Positions 37,983 through 47,188 of a DNA stretch of 64,000 bases are shown here, in pieces. A program made the position numbers and the translations under genes. The notes beneath the pieces were generated by a model. It made no database searches, was not told the origin of the DNA, and saw only the letters and a list, made by a program, of their open reading frames with translations. Source of the DNA: Rhodosalinus halophilus (GTDB taxonomy: Bacteria > Pseudomonadota > Alphaproteobacteria > Rhodobacterales > Rhodobacteraceae); the NCBI RefSeq assembly GCF_003298775.1, contig NZ_QNTQ01000002.1, forward strand, positions 1 to 64,000, read 5' to 3'. How positions within the stretch are numbered: the first letter of the stretch is position 1; each line of letters begins with the position of its first letter.

Positions 37983-40523
37983 CTACGTCATCTTGTCCGC
38001 GATCGCAAGCTGCGCCGCGGCGAGCCGCGCCACCGGCACGCGGAAGGGCGAGCAGGAGACATAGTCGAATCCGGCCTGACGGCAGAAGGCGATTGATTCG
38101 GCGTTGCCGCCGTGCTCGCCGCAGATCGACAGCACGATGTCGGGCCGCCCCGCCCTGCCCCGTTCGGCCGCGATCTGCAGAAGCTCGCCCACGCCGTCGG
38201 TGTCGAGGACGTGAAAGGGATCCTCCGCGAAGACGCCCTGCGTGACGTAGGCCGACATGAAGCGCCCCGCGTCGTCGCGCGACAGCCCGTAGGTCATCTG
38301 CGTCAGGTCGTTGGTGCCGAAGCTCAGGAACGCGGCGTGCTGGGCGATCTCGTCCGCGCGCAGGCAGGCGCGCGGCGTTTCGACCATGACGCCCAGCCGA
38401 TAGTCGAGGCGGGCGTTCTTCTCGGTCATCACCGCCGCCGCGACGGCGTCGATACGCGTCTTGACCAGCTCGACCTCGCGCCGCGCGGACACCAGCGGGA
38501 TCATGATCTCGGGCACCACGGGCGCGCCCTCGCGGCTGGCCTCCACCGTGGCCTCGAAGATCGCGCGGGCCTGCATGTCGTAGATCTCGGGCACAGCGAT
38601 GCCCAGCCGCACGCCGCGCATCCCGAGCATCGGGTTGTATTCGCCCAGCGCCTCCACGCGCCGGGTCACATCCGACAGCGGCAGGTCGAGCGCATCGGCC
38701 AGTTCGCGCATCCCCGCGCGGTCGGTGGGCAGGAACTCGTGCAGCGGCGGGTCGAAGAGCCGGATGCAGACGGGCTGCCCCTGCATGATGCGGAAGAGCT
38801 CGATGAAATCGCTGCGCTGCATGGGCAAGAGCCGCTCGAGTGCCGCGCGGCGATCCTCGGGCGTGTCCGCGAAGATCATCTCGCGCATCGGCGTGAGCCG
38901 GTCGGCCTCGAAGAACATGTGCTCGGTCCGGCAGAGCCCGATGCCCTGCGCCTCGAAGTTGCGCGCGGTCTGCGCGTCGGCGGGCGTGTCGGCATTGGCC
39001 CGCACGCCGATGTCGCGCAGCTCGTCCGCCCAGGCGAGGAAGGTCTGGAAGGCATCGTCGAGCGCCGCCTCGACCATCGCGGGCGCTCCGGCCAGGACAT
39101 CGCCCGTCGTGCCGTCCACCGTGATGATGTCGCCCTCGCGCAGCGTGCGGCCGTCGGGCGCCACCAGCGTCTTCTTGCGCGTGTGAAAGCGCAGTTCCGA
39201 GGCGCCGACCACGCAGGGCAGGCCGAGGCCGCGGCCGATCACCGCGGCGTGGCTGGTCATGCCGCCACGCTCGGTGAGCACCGCGACCGCGGCGTGCATG
39301 CCCCGGATGTCCGAGGGCGAGGTCTCGCGCCGGACGAGAACCGCCGCCTCGCCGCGCGCCGCCGCGGCCTGCGCGGCCTCCGCCGAGAACACGACGCGCC
39401 CGGAAGCCGCGCCGGGGCTCGCGGCCACGCCGCGCGCCAGCCGGTTGCGCCGCGTGCCGGGCGCCACCTGCCGGTGCAGAAGCTCCGAGAGCGCGCCGGG
39501 CTCGATGCGCATCAGCGCCTCTTCGCGCGGGATGATCCCGTCCTCGGCCAGCGCCACCGCGATGCGCAGCGCTGCGCGCGGGGTGCGGCTCACCCGCACG
39601 CCGTCGAGGATGTAGAGCCGCCCGTCCTCGAGCGTGAACTCCACCTGCATCTCCTCGCGCAGCTTCTCGCGCATGAGCCGGGCGTAGCCCACGAGCTCGG
39701 CGAAGGCCTCGGGCGCGCGCTCCTCGAGCGAGGGGCCGCGCATGTCGCGCTCGAGAAAGAGCGCCGCGTCGGCGTGGTCCAGCGCCTCGCGGCCCTGGCT
39801 CTGCCGCAGATAGCGGCCGGTGATGCGCGGCACGCCGGTCTCGGAACTGACCAGCTGCAGCACGCCCGAGCCGCACTCGCCCTGCCCCAGGCCGAAGGCC
39901 ATCTCCTGCACGACGAGCCCCAGCCCCGCATCGGCCGGCGCGCCGCGCGCCTGGCGCAGCAGCCGCGCGCTCGTGCCGTCCCAGGCCCGCGCCATCGAGC
40001 GCAGCACCGCGGCGAGCTGCACCGCGCGATCCTGGGGAAAGGGCTCTTCCGCCTCGTCCTCGTAGGCGTCGAGCGCCTGCTGAAGCGCCTCCGGGCCGTC
40101 GTCCTCGAAGGCTTCGAAGACATCCGGGTCGAGCCGCGCGACATGCAGCGCATAGGCCTGCACGAAGCGCAGGTAGAGCCGCGTCGCGGCCTCTTGGCCC
40201 AACGTTTCGGCGAGCGCGGCGCGGCGCGCGGCGTTCATCCCGATGTTGAGAATCGCCCCCGGTCCGCCCCAGTCGGGATCCTCCGACGAGGGGCGCACGC
40301 AAAGCAGCGCATCCTCGGGAAAGGCCGCGAGGATCTGCGCCGTGTCCGGCGGACGGCCGTGGGCGACGTCGCGCACGCAGGCGAAGGAGAGCGCGACCGT
40401 GCGCGGCACGGGCAGTTCGAGACGGACCAGACGTTGCAGGCATTTCGCGCGGCCGCCGTGCGTCGGCGTGGCGATCGGCGCCTCGGGCGAGACGAGACTG
40501 ATGCGCGGGGGCTCTTGCTGCAC
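37983..40523 (-). CDS. PPDK-like PEP-utilising protein with altered ATP-grasp half
   Basis: An 846-residue relative of pyruvate phosphate dikinase. The phosphohistidine domain is intact (His425 in ERGGMTSHAAVIGRG), and so is the PEP/pyruvate barrel: RLFDPPLHEF, EYNPMLGMRGVRLG, PEIMIPLV, GTNDLTQMTYGLSRDD and SICGEHGG with its catalytic Cys. The N-terminal half is divergent: the usual GGKGANLAEM is replaced by THGGRAKCLQRL, and the ATP-site stretch normally reading LQTRxGKRT reads LDGVRVSRT (Asp307 for Gln). ATP use by this half is therefore doubtful. It follows glyS in the minus direction after a 316-bp spacer. Confidence 0.8.
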   Translation of the reverse strand: MQQEPPRISLVSPEAPIATPTHGGRAKCLQRLVRLELPVPRTVALSFACVRDVAHGRPPDTAQILAAFPEDALLCVRPSSEDPDWGGPGAILNIGMNAARRAALAETLGQEAATRLYLRFVQAYALHVARLDPDVFEAFEDDGPEALQQALDAYEDEAEEPFPQDRAVQLAAVLRSMARAWDGTSARLLRQARGAPADAGLGLVVQEMAFGLGQGECGSGVLQLVSSETGVPRITGRYLRQSQGREALDHADAALFLERDMRGPSLEERAPEAFAELVGYARLMREKLREEMQVEFTLEDGRLYILDGVRVSRTPRAALRIAVALAEDGIIPREEALMRIEPGALSELLHRQVAPGTRRNRLARGVAASPGAASGRVVFSAEAAQAAAARGEAAVLVRRETSPSDIRGMHAAVAVLTERGGMTSHAAVIGRGLGLPCVVGASELRFHTRKKTLVAPDGRTLREGDIITVDGTTGDVLAGAPAMVEAALDDAFQTFLAWADELRDIGVRANADTPADAQTARNFEAQGIGLCRTEHMFFEADRLTPMREMIFADTPEDRRAALERLLPMQRSDFIELFRIMQGQPVCIRLFDPPLHEFLPTDRAGMRELADALDLPLSDVTRRVEALGEYNPMLGMRGVRLGIAVPEIYDMQARAIFEATVEASREGAPVVPEIMIPLVSARREVELVKTRIDAVAAAVMTEKNARLDYRLGVMVETPRACLRADEIAQHAAFLSFGTNDLTQMTYGLSRDDAGRFMSAYVTQGVFAEDPFHVLDTDGVGELLQIAAERGRAGRPDIVLSICGEHGGNAESIAFCRQAGFDYVSCSPFRVPVARLAAAQLAIADKMT

Positions 40524-40590
40524 TGCGGCACCTCTTTCAGCAGACGCAGCATACGCCCCGCGCCGGGCCTGGCAAGGGGCGGCGGCGAAG

Positions 40591-40654
40591 GCTCCTCCGC
40601 CCTGCCGGGCGTCGTCGCCTGAGCGAGGAGCGCCCGAAAGGGCGCGACGAGCGG
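40591..40654. repeat. GNRA-hairpin repeat, locus i (between glyS and the PPDK-like gene)
   Basis: Two hairpins stand side by side. The first is CGCCC-TGCC-GGGCG (40598-40611), flanked by CTCCTC and TCGTCG. The second is GCGCCC-GAAA-GGGCGC (40630-40645), flanked by GAGGAG and CGACGAG. Each flank of the first is the reverse complement of a flank of the second. The GAAA loop is a GNRA tetraloop. The rest of the 40524-40839 spacer holds the coding-like remnant described at 40711-40839 and otherwise nothing recognised. Confidence 0.7.
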
Positions 40655-40710
40655 GCCCTGGCCCGCCGCCGCGCCGCAGCGCGCGCCCGCCGCCTGCGGC
40701 TGCCTCCGCA

Positions 40711-40839
40711 TCAGGCGCGAGTCGGCCGGTCCTCGCACGGACGGAGCAGGCTGCGCCACTGCCCCGGGCCGTCGCGCTCGATCTCGCGGAAGGCGCGGAA
40801 GCGCTCTTTCTTGGGATCGACGCTGCCTTGGGCCTCGGG
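40711..40839 (-). pseudogene. Coding-like remnant in frame after the glyS stop
   Basis: Directly after the glyS TAG, the same frame stays open for 42 codons to a TGA and reads like protein: PEAQGSVDPKKERFRAFREI then ERDGPGQWRSLLRPCEDRP. It has no start codon and normal third-position GC bias. Its feel resembles the first segment of DUF1330-type small proteins, but that is a weak impression. It may be the remains of a gene or a stop-readthrough extension of GlyS. Confidence 0.4.
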
Positions 40840-43089
40840 CTACCCCTCGATCCGGCGCAGGTCCGCCACCTGCAGACAGACGTCCCGGATGCGGGACAGG
40901 AGGTTCAGCCGGTTGCGGCGCAGCACGGGGTTGGGCGCGTTCACCTGCACCGCCTCGAAGAAGGCGTCGATCGGGCCGCGCAGGGCCGCCATCGCGGCCA
41001 TGGCGCGCTCGAAGTCCTCGGCCGCGAGCGCCGGCGCGATCTCGGCCTCGGCGGCGTCGAGCGCGGCGAAGAGCGCCTTTTCCGTCTCCTCCTCGGCGTA
41101 TTTCGGCTCTGCGCCGAAGGAGTACTCGACACCATCCGCCTCCTCGGCCTGGGTCAGGATGTTGTTGGCGCGCTTGAAGCCCTGAACGAGGTTCTCGCCC
41201 TCCTCGGTGGCCAGCACCGCGCCCAGCGCCCGCGCCCGCGCCACCACGAGCCACAGGTCGTCCGAGCCGGGCATCGCCAGCACCGCATCGATCACGTCGT
41301 GGCGCACGCCCTCGCCGCGCAGGTGAACCTTGAGCCGGTCGTGCAGGAAGGCCAGCAGATCCGTCGAGAGATCGGGCACCAGATCGCCCACCGTGCGCAG
41401 CACGGGACCGTCCTCGGGCGCCGCGCGGCCGTCGCCCTTGCGCGCGTCGAGCACCGCGCGCAGCGCCGCGCCGAAGACGCCGCGCACCGCGATCTCGTCC
41501 AGTACCTCCTCGAGCGTGTCGATCTCGCCGTCCGCCGCGGCGGCGCGGTTGAGCTCGATCTTGTGGCGCAGCAGCCCCATGTCGATCCAGGTATCGAGAT
41601 CGAGCCGCAGCTCGTTCGCGAGCACGATGCGGATCACGCCCAGCGCGGCGCGGCGCAGCGCGAAGGGATCGCGCGAGCCGGTGGGCCGCTCGTCGATCGC
41701 CCAGAAGCCGGTGAGCATGTCGAGCTTGTCGGCGAGCGCCACGGCGACCGAGACGGGGGCCTCCGGCACGTCGTCGTCGGGGCCGAGCGGCGCGTAGTGC
41801 TCCTCGGCCGCTGCCGCGACCTCCTCGCGCATGCCGGCGGCCTCGGCGTAGAGCCGGCCCATCCGGCCCTGAAGCTCGGGAAACTCGTAGACCATTTCCG
41901 AGGCGAGGTCGGCCTTGGCCACGCGCGCCGCCTCTGCGGCGAGCTCGGGCTCGGCGCCCACCTTGGGCGCCATTTCCCGCGCCAGCTCGGCGATCCGCGC
42001 GACGCGATCGGCCTGCGAGCCCAGCCTGCCGTGAAAGGTCACCGTCTCGAGCCGCTCGATCCAGGGGCGCATCGCGGCCTGCTTCGCCACGCGCAGGTCG
42101 TTCTCCCAGAAGAACTTGGCGTCGGAGAGGCGCGCGGCCAGCACCTTGCGGTTGCCAGCGAGGATGGCCTCGCCGCCGTCGGGCGCGGCGATGTTCGCCA
42201 CCGTCACGAAATGCGTGATCTGCCCCGAGCGCGCGCGGACCGAGAAGAACTTCTGATGCTCCTTCATCGAGGTGCGCAGCACCTCGGCCGGCAGGTCCAG
42301 GAACGCCTCCCCGATCGCGCCCATCAGCGGCACCGGCCATTCCACAAGGCCCGCAACCTCGCGCAGGAGCCCCGCGTCCTCGACGAGCTCGAGACCGGCG
42401 GCGAAGGCGAGGTTTGTGGCCTCGTGGCGGATGTGATCGGCGCGTTCCTCGGGCCGCAGGATCACATGCGCGCGCTTCAGCTTCGCCTCGTAATCCTCGA
42501 AATTCGTGACGGAAAACGGCTCCGGCGACAAGAAGCGGTGGCCGCGGGTGACGTCGCCCGCGCGGATCCCGTCGATCTCGAGCGGCACCACCTCGGCCCC
42601 GGCCTCGTCGGAGAGGATGCAGAGGATCGCGTGCAGCGGCCGGACCCACCGCAGGTCGCCGGCGCCCCAGCGCATCGACTTGGGCCAGGGAAAGCGGCGG
42701 ATCACCGCCTCGAGCGCCTCGGCGACGATCTCGGCCGCGTCGCGGCCGGGCGTGACGACCTCGGCCACGTAGACGCGGCCCTTCTTCTCTTCCTCGACGG
42801 CGAGATCGGACAGCGTGAGCCCCGTGGCGCGCAGGAACCCCTCGATGGCCTTCTCGGGGGCGTCCACGCGCGGTCCGCGCCGGCGCTCGCGCGTCTCGGG
42901 CGAGCGCGCGGAGAGCCCCTGCACCGCCAGGGCGAGGCGACGGGGCGTCGCGAAGGCCTCGGCGCCGGCGTAGGTCAGCCCGGCCTCGACCAGCGCGTCG
43001 GTCATCCGCGCCTTGAGATCGGCGGCAGCGCGGGCCTGCATGCGCGCGGGGATTTCCTCGGAGAAGAGTTCGATCAGAAGGTCGGGCAT
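40840..43089 (-). CDS. glyS: Glycyl-tRNA synthetase beta subunit
   Basis: A 749-residue subunit of the bacterial-type heterotetrameric glycyl-tRNA synthetase; it binds tRNA(Gly) and supports catalysis by GlyQ. The N-terminus MPDLLIELFSEEIPARMQ is diagnostic, and the C-terminal anticodon-binding domain closes with NRLNLLSRIRDVCLQVADL. The length is slightly above that of E. coli GlyS. It is separated from glyQ by two other genes of the same operon. The stop is TAG and is followed by an in-frame coding-like stretch. Confidence 0.97.
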   Translation of the reverse strand: MPDLLIELFSEEIPARMQARAAADLKARMTDALVEAGLTYAGAEAFATPRRLALAVQGLSARSPETRERRRGPRVDAPEKAIEGFLRATGLTLSDLAVEEEKKGRVYVAEVVTPGRDAAEIVAEALEAVIRRFPWPKSMRWGAGDLRWVRPLHAILCILSDEAGAEVVPLEIDGIRAGDVTRGHRFLSPEPFSVTNFEDYEAKLKRAHVILRPEERADHIRHEATNLAFAAGLELVEDAGLLREVAGLVEWPVPLMGAIGEAFLDLPAEVLRTSMKEHQKFFSVRARSGQITHFVTVANIAAPDGGEAILAGNRKVLAARLSDAKFFWENDLRVAKQAAMRPWIERLETVTFHGRLGSQADRVARIAELAREMAPKVGAEPELAAEAARVAKADLASEMVYEFPELQGRMGRLYAEAAGMREEVAAAAEEHYAPLGPDDDVPEAPVSVAVALADKLDMLTGFWAIDERPTGSRDPFALRRAALGVIRIVLANELRLDLDTWIDMGLLRHKIELNRAAAADGEIDTLEEVLDEIAVRGVFGAALRAVLDARKGDGRAAPEDGPVLRTVGDLVPDLSTDLLAFLHDRLKVHLRGEGVRHDVIDAVLAMPGSDDLWLVVARARALGAVLATEEGENLVQGFKRANNILTQAEEADGVEYSFGAEPKYAEEETEKALFAALDAAEAEIAPALAAEDFERAMAAMAALRGPIDAFFEAVQVNAPNPVLRRNRLNLLSRIRDVCLQVADLRRIEG

Positions 43090-43098
43090 CGGCTCTCG

Positions 43099-43620
43099 TC
43101 AGCTCTCGGGCGGCGGCGGGCAGCCCGGCGGCAGGGGATCGCCGTCGAAGAAGGCCGCGCCGCAGCGGTTGATCTGGTTCCAGGCGACTCCGCGCCCATC
43201 GTCGAAGACGGCCACGATCCGGTCGATGCCGTAGGGCAGCCCGGCGGCGCCCGCATAGGCGCTGGCGCGGCCCTCGTCCAGCGCCGCGGCCACGGCGGCG
43301 GCATCGAAGCAGTCGAACCAGCCGGGCGCGACGAGGGGCTCGGGTTGCTGCGCCACGCGCGCGCGGGCAAGCACCTCGCGCGCCCCCGCGGCGAGCGTGA
43401 AGCAGGCGCGATAGCGTATTGGCGAGCTGTCGGAATCGATCCCGCGGAAATCGGCGTGCGGCAGCGGCACCGCCGTTCCGTCCTCGAAAACGACGCGCAC
43501 GTCGTCGGGGCCCGTGGGCGCGAGCCGCTCGTAGAAGGCGTGGATCTGCAGCCAGTACATCGCCCCGCCGCCGATCACGGCGACCGCGATCAGGAACAGG
43601 GCGACGATCCGGCCGCTCAT
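43099..43620 (-). CDS. DUF6446 membrane-anchored protein
   Basis: A 173-residue protein with one N-terminal transmembrane helix (IVALFLIAVAVIGGGAMYWL) and a periplasmic domain containing RYRACFTL, DCFDA and NRCGAAFFDGDPLPPGCPP; three of its cysteines could form a disulfide. This fits DUF6446, a family kept between glyQ and glyS in Rhodobacterales. The function is unknown. It overlaps the FkbM gene by 4 bases and is 9 bases ahead of glyS, so all are one transcript. Confidence 0.8.
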   Translation of the reverse strand: MSGRIVALFLIAVAVIGGGAMYWLQIHAFYERLAPTGPDDVRVVFEDGTAVPLPHADFRGIDSDSSPIRYRACFTLAAGAREVLARARVAQQPEPLVAPGWFDCFDAAAVAAALDEGRASAYAGAAGLPYGIDRIVAVFDDGRGVAWNQINRCGAAFFDGDPLPPGCPPPPES

Positions 43621-44312
43621 TTCCAGTCCATGTTGACGACGGGCCGCGTCGTGCGACGCGCGCGGCGGCGCAGGGCCTGCGTCCGCCGGGCGAGATCGGG
43701 GATGCGGTTCTCGTGCGTCTCGACGAAAACGTGGCCCACGCGCGCAAAGGCGGGCGTGTCGAAAAGCCGCTCCAGCAGCGCCACCTCGGCGCCCTCGATA
43801 TCCATCTTGATGACGGCCACCTCGCGGTCGAGATCGGCGAGCCAGCGCGCGAAATCGATCTGCCGCACCTGGGTACCCGCGGTGGTGTCGATGTTGCGCT
43901 TTTCCGCCACGGTCGAAGCGTATTGCGAGGCGGCGTCCGGATCGGCCGCGAACTCCGGACTGCGGTAGAGCGTGACCACGCTCTCCTCCGCGCCGGCGGC
44001 CGCCTCGATCACCTCGACATTGGGCAGATCGGCGACCGCCTCTCGCAGGCGGGCGGCTGTCCAGGGGTCGGGCTCGAAGGCGTAGACGCGGCCCGCATGC
44101 GCCGCCATCTCGCGCGTGTAGTCGCCGAGGTTGGCGCCGAGATCGACGCAGAGCTTGCCGCCCGCGCCGGCCAGCGCGGCGCGGAAGGCGGCCTGCGCGC
44201 GGGGCGCGTTGAGCTTGCTCAGGCGCCGGCCGTAGTCCAGCCCGCGCTGCCCCGGCAGGTGACGCAGCAGGCCGTAGCGCAACCGCCGCCAGGGCGTGTC
44301 CCTACGCGGCAT
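43617..44312 (-). CDS. FkbM-family methyltransferase
   Basis: A 231-residue SAM-dependent O-methyltransferase of the FkbM type. The SAM motif [16 protein letters not shown] is followed by [15 protein letters not shown] and the family marker [17 protein letters not shown] near residue 170. The substrate is unknown; FkbM enzymes methylate sugars and small metabolites. Its position inside the glyQ-glyS operon, overlapping glyQ by 11 bases and DUF6446 by 4, is odd for such an enzyme and suggests translational coupling. Confidence 0.88.
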   Translation of the reverse strand: MPRRDTPWRRLRYGLLRHLPGQRGLDYGRRLSKLNAPRAQAAFRAALAGAGGKLCVDLGANLGDYTREMAAHAGRVYAFEPDPWTAARLREAVADLPNVEVIEAAAGAEESVVTLYRSPEFAADPDAASQYASTVAEKRNIDTTAGTQVRQIDFARWLADLDREVAVIKMDIEGAEVALLERLFDTPAFARVGHVFVETHENRIPDLARRTQALRRRARRTTRPVVNMDWK

Positions 44313-45237
44313 CCGGGCTGCTCCATCCGCCTGCCTCTGTGGCCACGAAGGCGTCGGCGCATTTCTTCGCGAGCGCCCGGACGCGGCCTATGTAGGCCTG
44401 CCGCTCCGTGGGCGAGATCACGCCGCGCGCATCGAGCAGGTTGAAAATATGGCTCGCCTTGATGCACTGGTCGTAGGCCGGGTGCGCCATGACGATGCGC
44501 CGGCCCGAGCGCGGATCCTCGGCCGGGTGGGCCAGGATCGCCTCGCACTCGCGCTCGGCGTCCTCGAAGTGGCGGAACAGGATCTCCGTCTCGGCCACGT
44601 CGAAGTTGAAGCGGCTGAACTCCTCCTCCGTCTGGCGGAAGACGTCGCCATAGCTGAGCGGGATGGGCGCGTCGGGGTCGTTGTAGGGCATCTCCATCAC
44701 GTGATCGATGCCCAGGACATACATCGCCAGCCGCTCCAGCCCGTAGGTGAGCTCGCCCGAGACGGGGTGGCAGTCGTGCCCGCCCACCTGCTGGAAATAG
44801 GTAAACTGGCTCACCTCCATGCCGTCGCACCAGACCTCCCAGCCCAGCCCCCAGGCGCCCAGCGTCGGGCTTTCCCAGTCGTCCTCGACGAAGCGGATGT
44901 CGTGCAGGGCCATGTCGATGCCGATCGCCTCGAGGCTGCCCAGGTAGAGATCCTGGAAGTCCGGCGGCGAGGGTTTGATGAGCACCTGGAACTGGTAGTA
45001 GTGCTGCAGGCGGTTGGGATTGTCGCCGTAGCGCCCGTCGGTGGGCCGGCGCGAGGGCTGGACGTAGGCCGCGGCCCAGGGCTTCGATCCCAGCGCGCGC
45101 AGCGTCGTGGCCGGGTGGAAGGTTCCCGCGCCCACCTCCATGTCGTAGGGCTGCAGCACGGCGCAGCCCTGCCCGGCCCAGTAGTCCTGAAGCCTGCGCC
45201 AGACCTCCTGAAAGCTCCGCGGCCGGTCCTTCGCCAT
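44302..45237 (-). CDS. glyQ: Glycyl-tRNA synthetase alpha subunit
   Basis: A 311-residue catalytic subunit that activates glycine and charges tRNA(Gly). It carries the typical [20 protein letters not shown] start, the [20 protein letters not shown] block and [12 protein letters not shown], plus [12 protein letters not shown]. The length matches the family (about 300). It is the first gene of the operon glyQ, fkbM, DUF6446, glyS. Confidence 0.97.
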   Translation of the reverse strand: MAKDRPRSFQEVWRRLQDYWAGQGCAVLQPYDMEVGAGTFHPATTLRALGSKPWAAAYVQPSRRPTDGRYGDNPNRLQHYYQFQVLIKPSPPDFQDLYLGSLEAIGIDMALHDIRFVEDDWESPTLGAWGLGWEVWCDGMEVSQFTYFQQVGGHDCHPVSGELTYGLERLAMYVLGIDHVMEMPYNDPDAPIPLSYGDVFRQTEEEFSRFNFDVAETEILFRHFEDAERECEAILAHPAEDPRSGRRIVMAHPAYDQCIKASHIFNLLDARGVISPTERQAYIGRVRALAKKCADAFVATEAGGWSSPDAA

Positions 45238-45432
45238 CGCGTTCGCCCCTTCCCGCTCGCGGGCGGCAGCGGCGCCCGCCCGGCGCGGCCTTACCTATGC
45301 CGGGGCCGGCACGGGGTCAATCGCGCCCGCGCGGCCACACCCTCGAGCCCCGCGGAAATTTGAGGATGCGCGCAGCGCGCCTTGGGGTATAGATGCGCTA
45401 AGGGCGGATCCAACCGGATACAGGCAGGAGCG

Positions 45433-47175
45433 ATGCGGCGACTTCTCGGTTTTTTCCTTTTCGCGCTGGCGCTTGCGGCAGTTCCCCTGCGGGCGCAGGA
45501 GGGCGGCGTCTGGGTCCAGATCGAGGCGCAACCGAGCCTGCGCGAGGCCGAGGAACGCGCGCGTCTTTACGCACAGCGGCTGCCGGATGTGGCCGGCTTC
45601 TCTATCGGATCGGGCTGGTACGCCATCGTGCTCGGCCCCTACACGCGCGCCACCGCCGAGGACGTGCTGGCCAGCTACCGCGCGGCGGCGGAAATCCCGC
45701 GCGACAGCTTCATCGCCCTGCCCGGCGCCCTCGGCCGCCAGTTCTGGCCGGTGGGCGCGAGCGCTCGCGCCGCGGCGCCCATCGACCTCGACCCGGGGGA
45801 GGCCGTGGAGGCGGAGACACCCGCCGCGCAACCCGCGCCGCCCGACGAAACCCCGCGCGAGGCCCGCGCGAGCGAGGCGCAACTCACCCGCGCCGAGCGC
45901 GAGGAGCTCCAGATCGCGTTGCAGTGGGCCGGCCACTACCGCGGCGCGATCGACGCCGCCTTCGGGCGGGGCACGCGGGGCGCAATGGCCGACTGGCAGC
46001 GCGCGGCCGGCTACGAGCCCACGGGCGTTCTCACCACCCGCCAGCGCGCCGAGCTTCTCGCGCAATACAACGCCGTCCTGGAGGGCCTCGACCTGCGCAT
46101 GGTCACCGACGACCGCGCCGGCATCCGCATGGCGCTGCCGACGGGCGTGGTGTCCTTCGATCGCTACGAGTTTCCCTTCGCGCACTACGAGGCGACCGGC
46201 GAGGTGCCCGAGGCGCGCGTGCTGCTCATCAGCCAGCCGGGCGATCGCGACACCCTGGCGGGGCTCTACGAGATCATGCAGACGCTCGAGATCGTCCCGC
46301 TCGACGGCCCGCGCGAGCGCGACGCGCAAAGCTTCACGCTCGAGGGCCGCGACGACCGGATCGTCTCGGTCACCCAGGCCGCGCTCGAGGACGGCACGGT
46401 GAAGGGCTTCACGCTCGTCTGGCCCGCCGGCGACGAGGAACGGCGCAGGCGGCTGCTCGAGGAGATGCGCGAGAGCTTCGCGCGCCTCGACGGCGCCGCG
46501 CTCTCGCCCGGGGACGGATCGAACGCGGTTCAGGACATCGACCTCGTCGCGGGCCTCGCGGTGCGCCAGCCCGTGCGCGCGCGCTCGGGCTTCTACGTCG
46601 ACGGCCAGGGCGCGGTGCTCACCACGACCGAGGCCGTCGCGGGCTGCACGCGCGTCACCCTCGACGACGGCTACGAGGCGCAGGTCGCGGCGCGCGACGA
46701 CGCGCTGGGCGTGGCCCTGCTGCGGCCCGAGGCGCGCCTCGCGCCGATGCAGGTCGCGGAATTCGCGACGCGTCCGCCGCGGCTGAAATCCGAGGTGGCG
46801 GTGGCGGGCTACTCCTTCGGCGGGCGCCTGCCGGCGCCGACGCTCACCTTCGGCCAGCTCGAGGAGCTCACCGGACTGGCCGGCGAGGACGATCTCAACC
46901 GCCTCTCGCTCGACAGCCGCCCCGGCGACACCGGCGGGCCGGTCTTCGACGCCGCAGGCGCGGTGGTGGGACTCCTCCTGCCGCGCGCCGAAGATGCCGC
47001 GCGCCGCCTGCCGGACGACGTGCGCTTCGCCGCCCGCGCCGACGCGCTGCGCGCCGTGATCGAGGGCGCGGGCCTCGTCCCCGGCACGGCCGCGCCGCAG
47101 AGCGCCCCGGTTCCGCCCGAGGATCTGACGACGCGCGCGAGGGGCATGACCGTGCTGGTCAACTGCTGGGACTGA
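45433..47175 (+). CDS. Secreted trypsin-fold pseudoprotease with SPOR-like and peptidoglycan-binding domains
   Basis: A 580-residue exported protein. The signal peptide is 1-21. A SPOR-like segment (WVQIEAQPSLREAEERA and GWYAIVLGPYTRATAEDVL, about 25-95) and a PG_binding_1 domain (about 150-213) suggest attachment to the cell wall. A central region (220-365) is unassigned. Residues 370-545 have the trypsin-like fold (GAVLTTTEAVAGC, PGDTGGPVFDAAGAVVG), but the catalytic residues are all changed: His to Glu400, Asp to Gly426 and Ser to Thr500 (PGDTGGP for PGNSGGP). It is therefore predicted to be inactive and to act by binding. The start at 45433 gives the signal peptide and has AGGAG ahead. 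Confidence 0.8.
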   Translation: MRRLLGFFLFALALAAVPLRAQEGGVWVQIEAQPSLREAEERARLYAQRLPDVAGFSIGSGWYAIVLGPYTRATAEDVLASYRAAAEIPRDSFIALPGALGRQFWPVGASARAAAPIDLDPGEAVEAETPAAQPAPPDETPREARASEAQLTRAEREELQIALQWAGHYRGAIDAAFGRGTRGAMADWQRAAGYEPTGVLTTRQRAELLAQYNAVLEGLDLRMVTDDRAGIRMALPTGVVSFDRYEFPFAHYEATGEVPEARVLLISQPGDRDTLAGLYEIMQTLEIVPLDGPRERDAQSFTLEGRDDRIVSVTQAALEDGTVKGFTLVWPAGDEERRRRLLEEMRESFARLDGAALSPGDGSNAVQDIDLVAGLAVRQPVRARSGFYVDGQGAVLTTTEAVAGCTRVTLDDGYEAQVAARDDALGVALLRPEARLAPMQVAEFATRPPRLKSEVAVAGYSFGGRLPAPTLTFGQLEELTGLAGEDDLNRLSLDSRPGDTGGPVFDAAGAVVGLLLPRAEDAARRLPDDVRFAARADALRAVIEGAGLVPGTAAPQSAPVPPEDLTTRARGMTVLVNCWD

Positions 47176-47188
47176 CCCGCGCCGCTCC

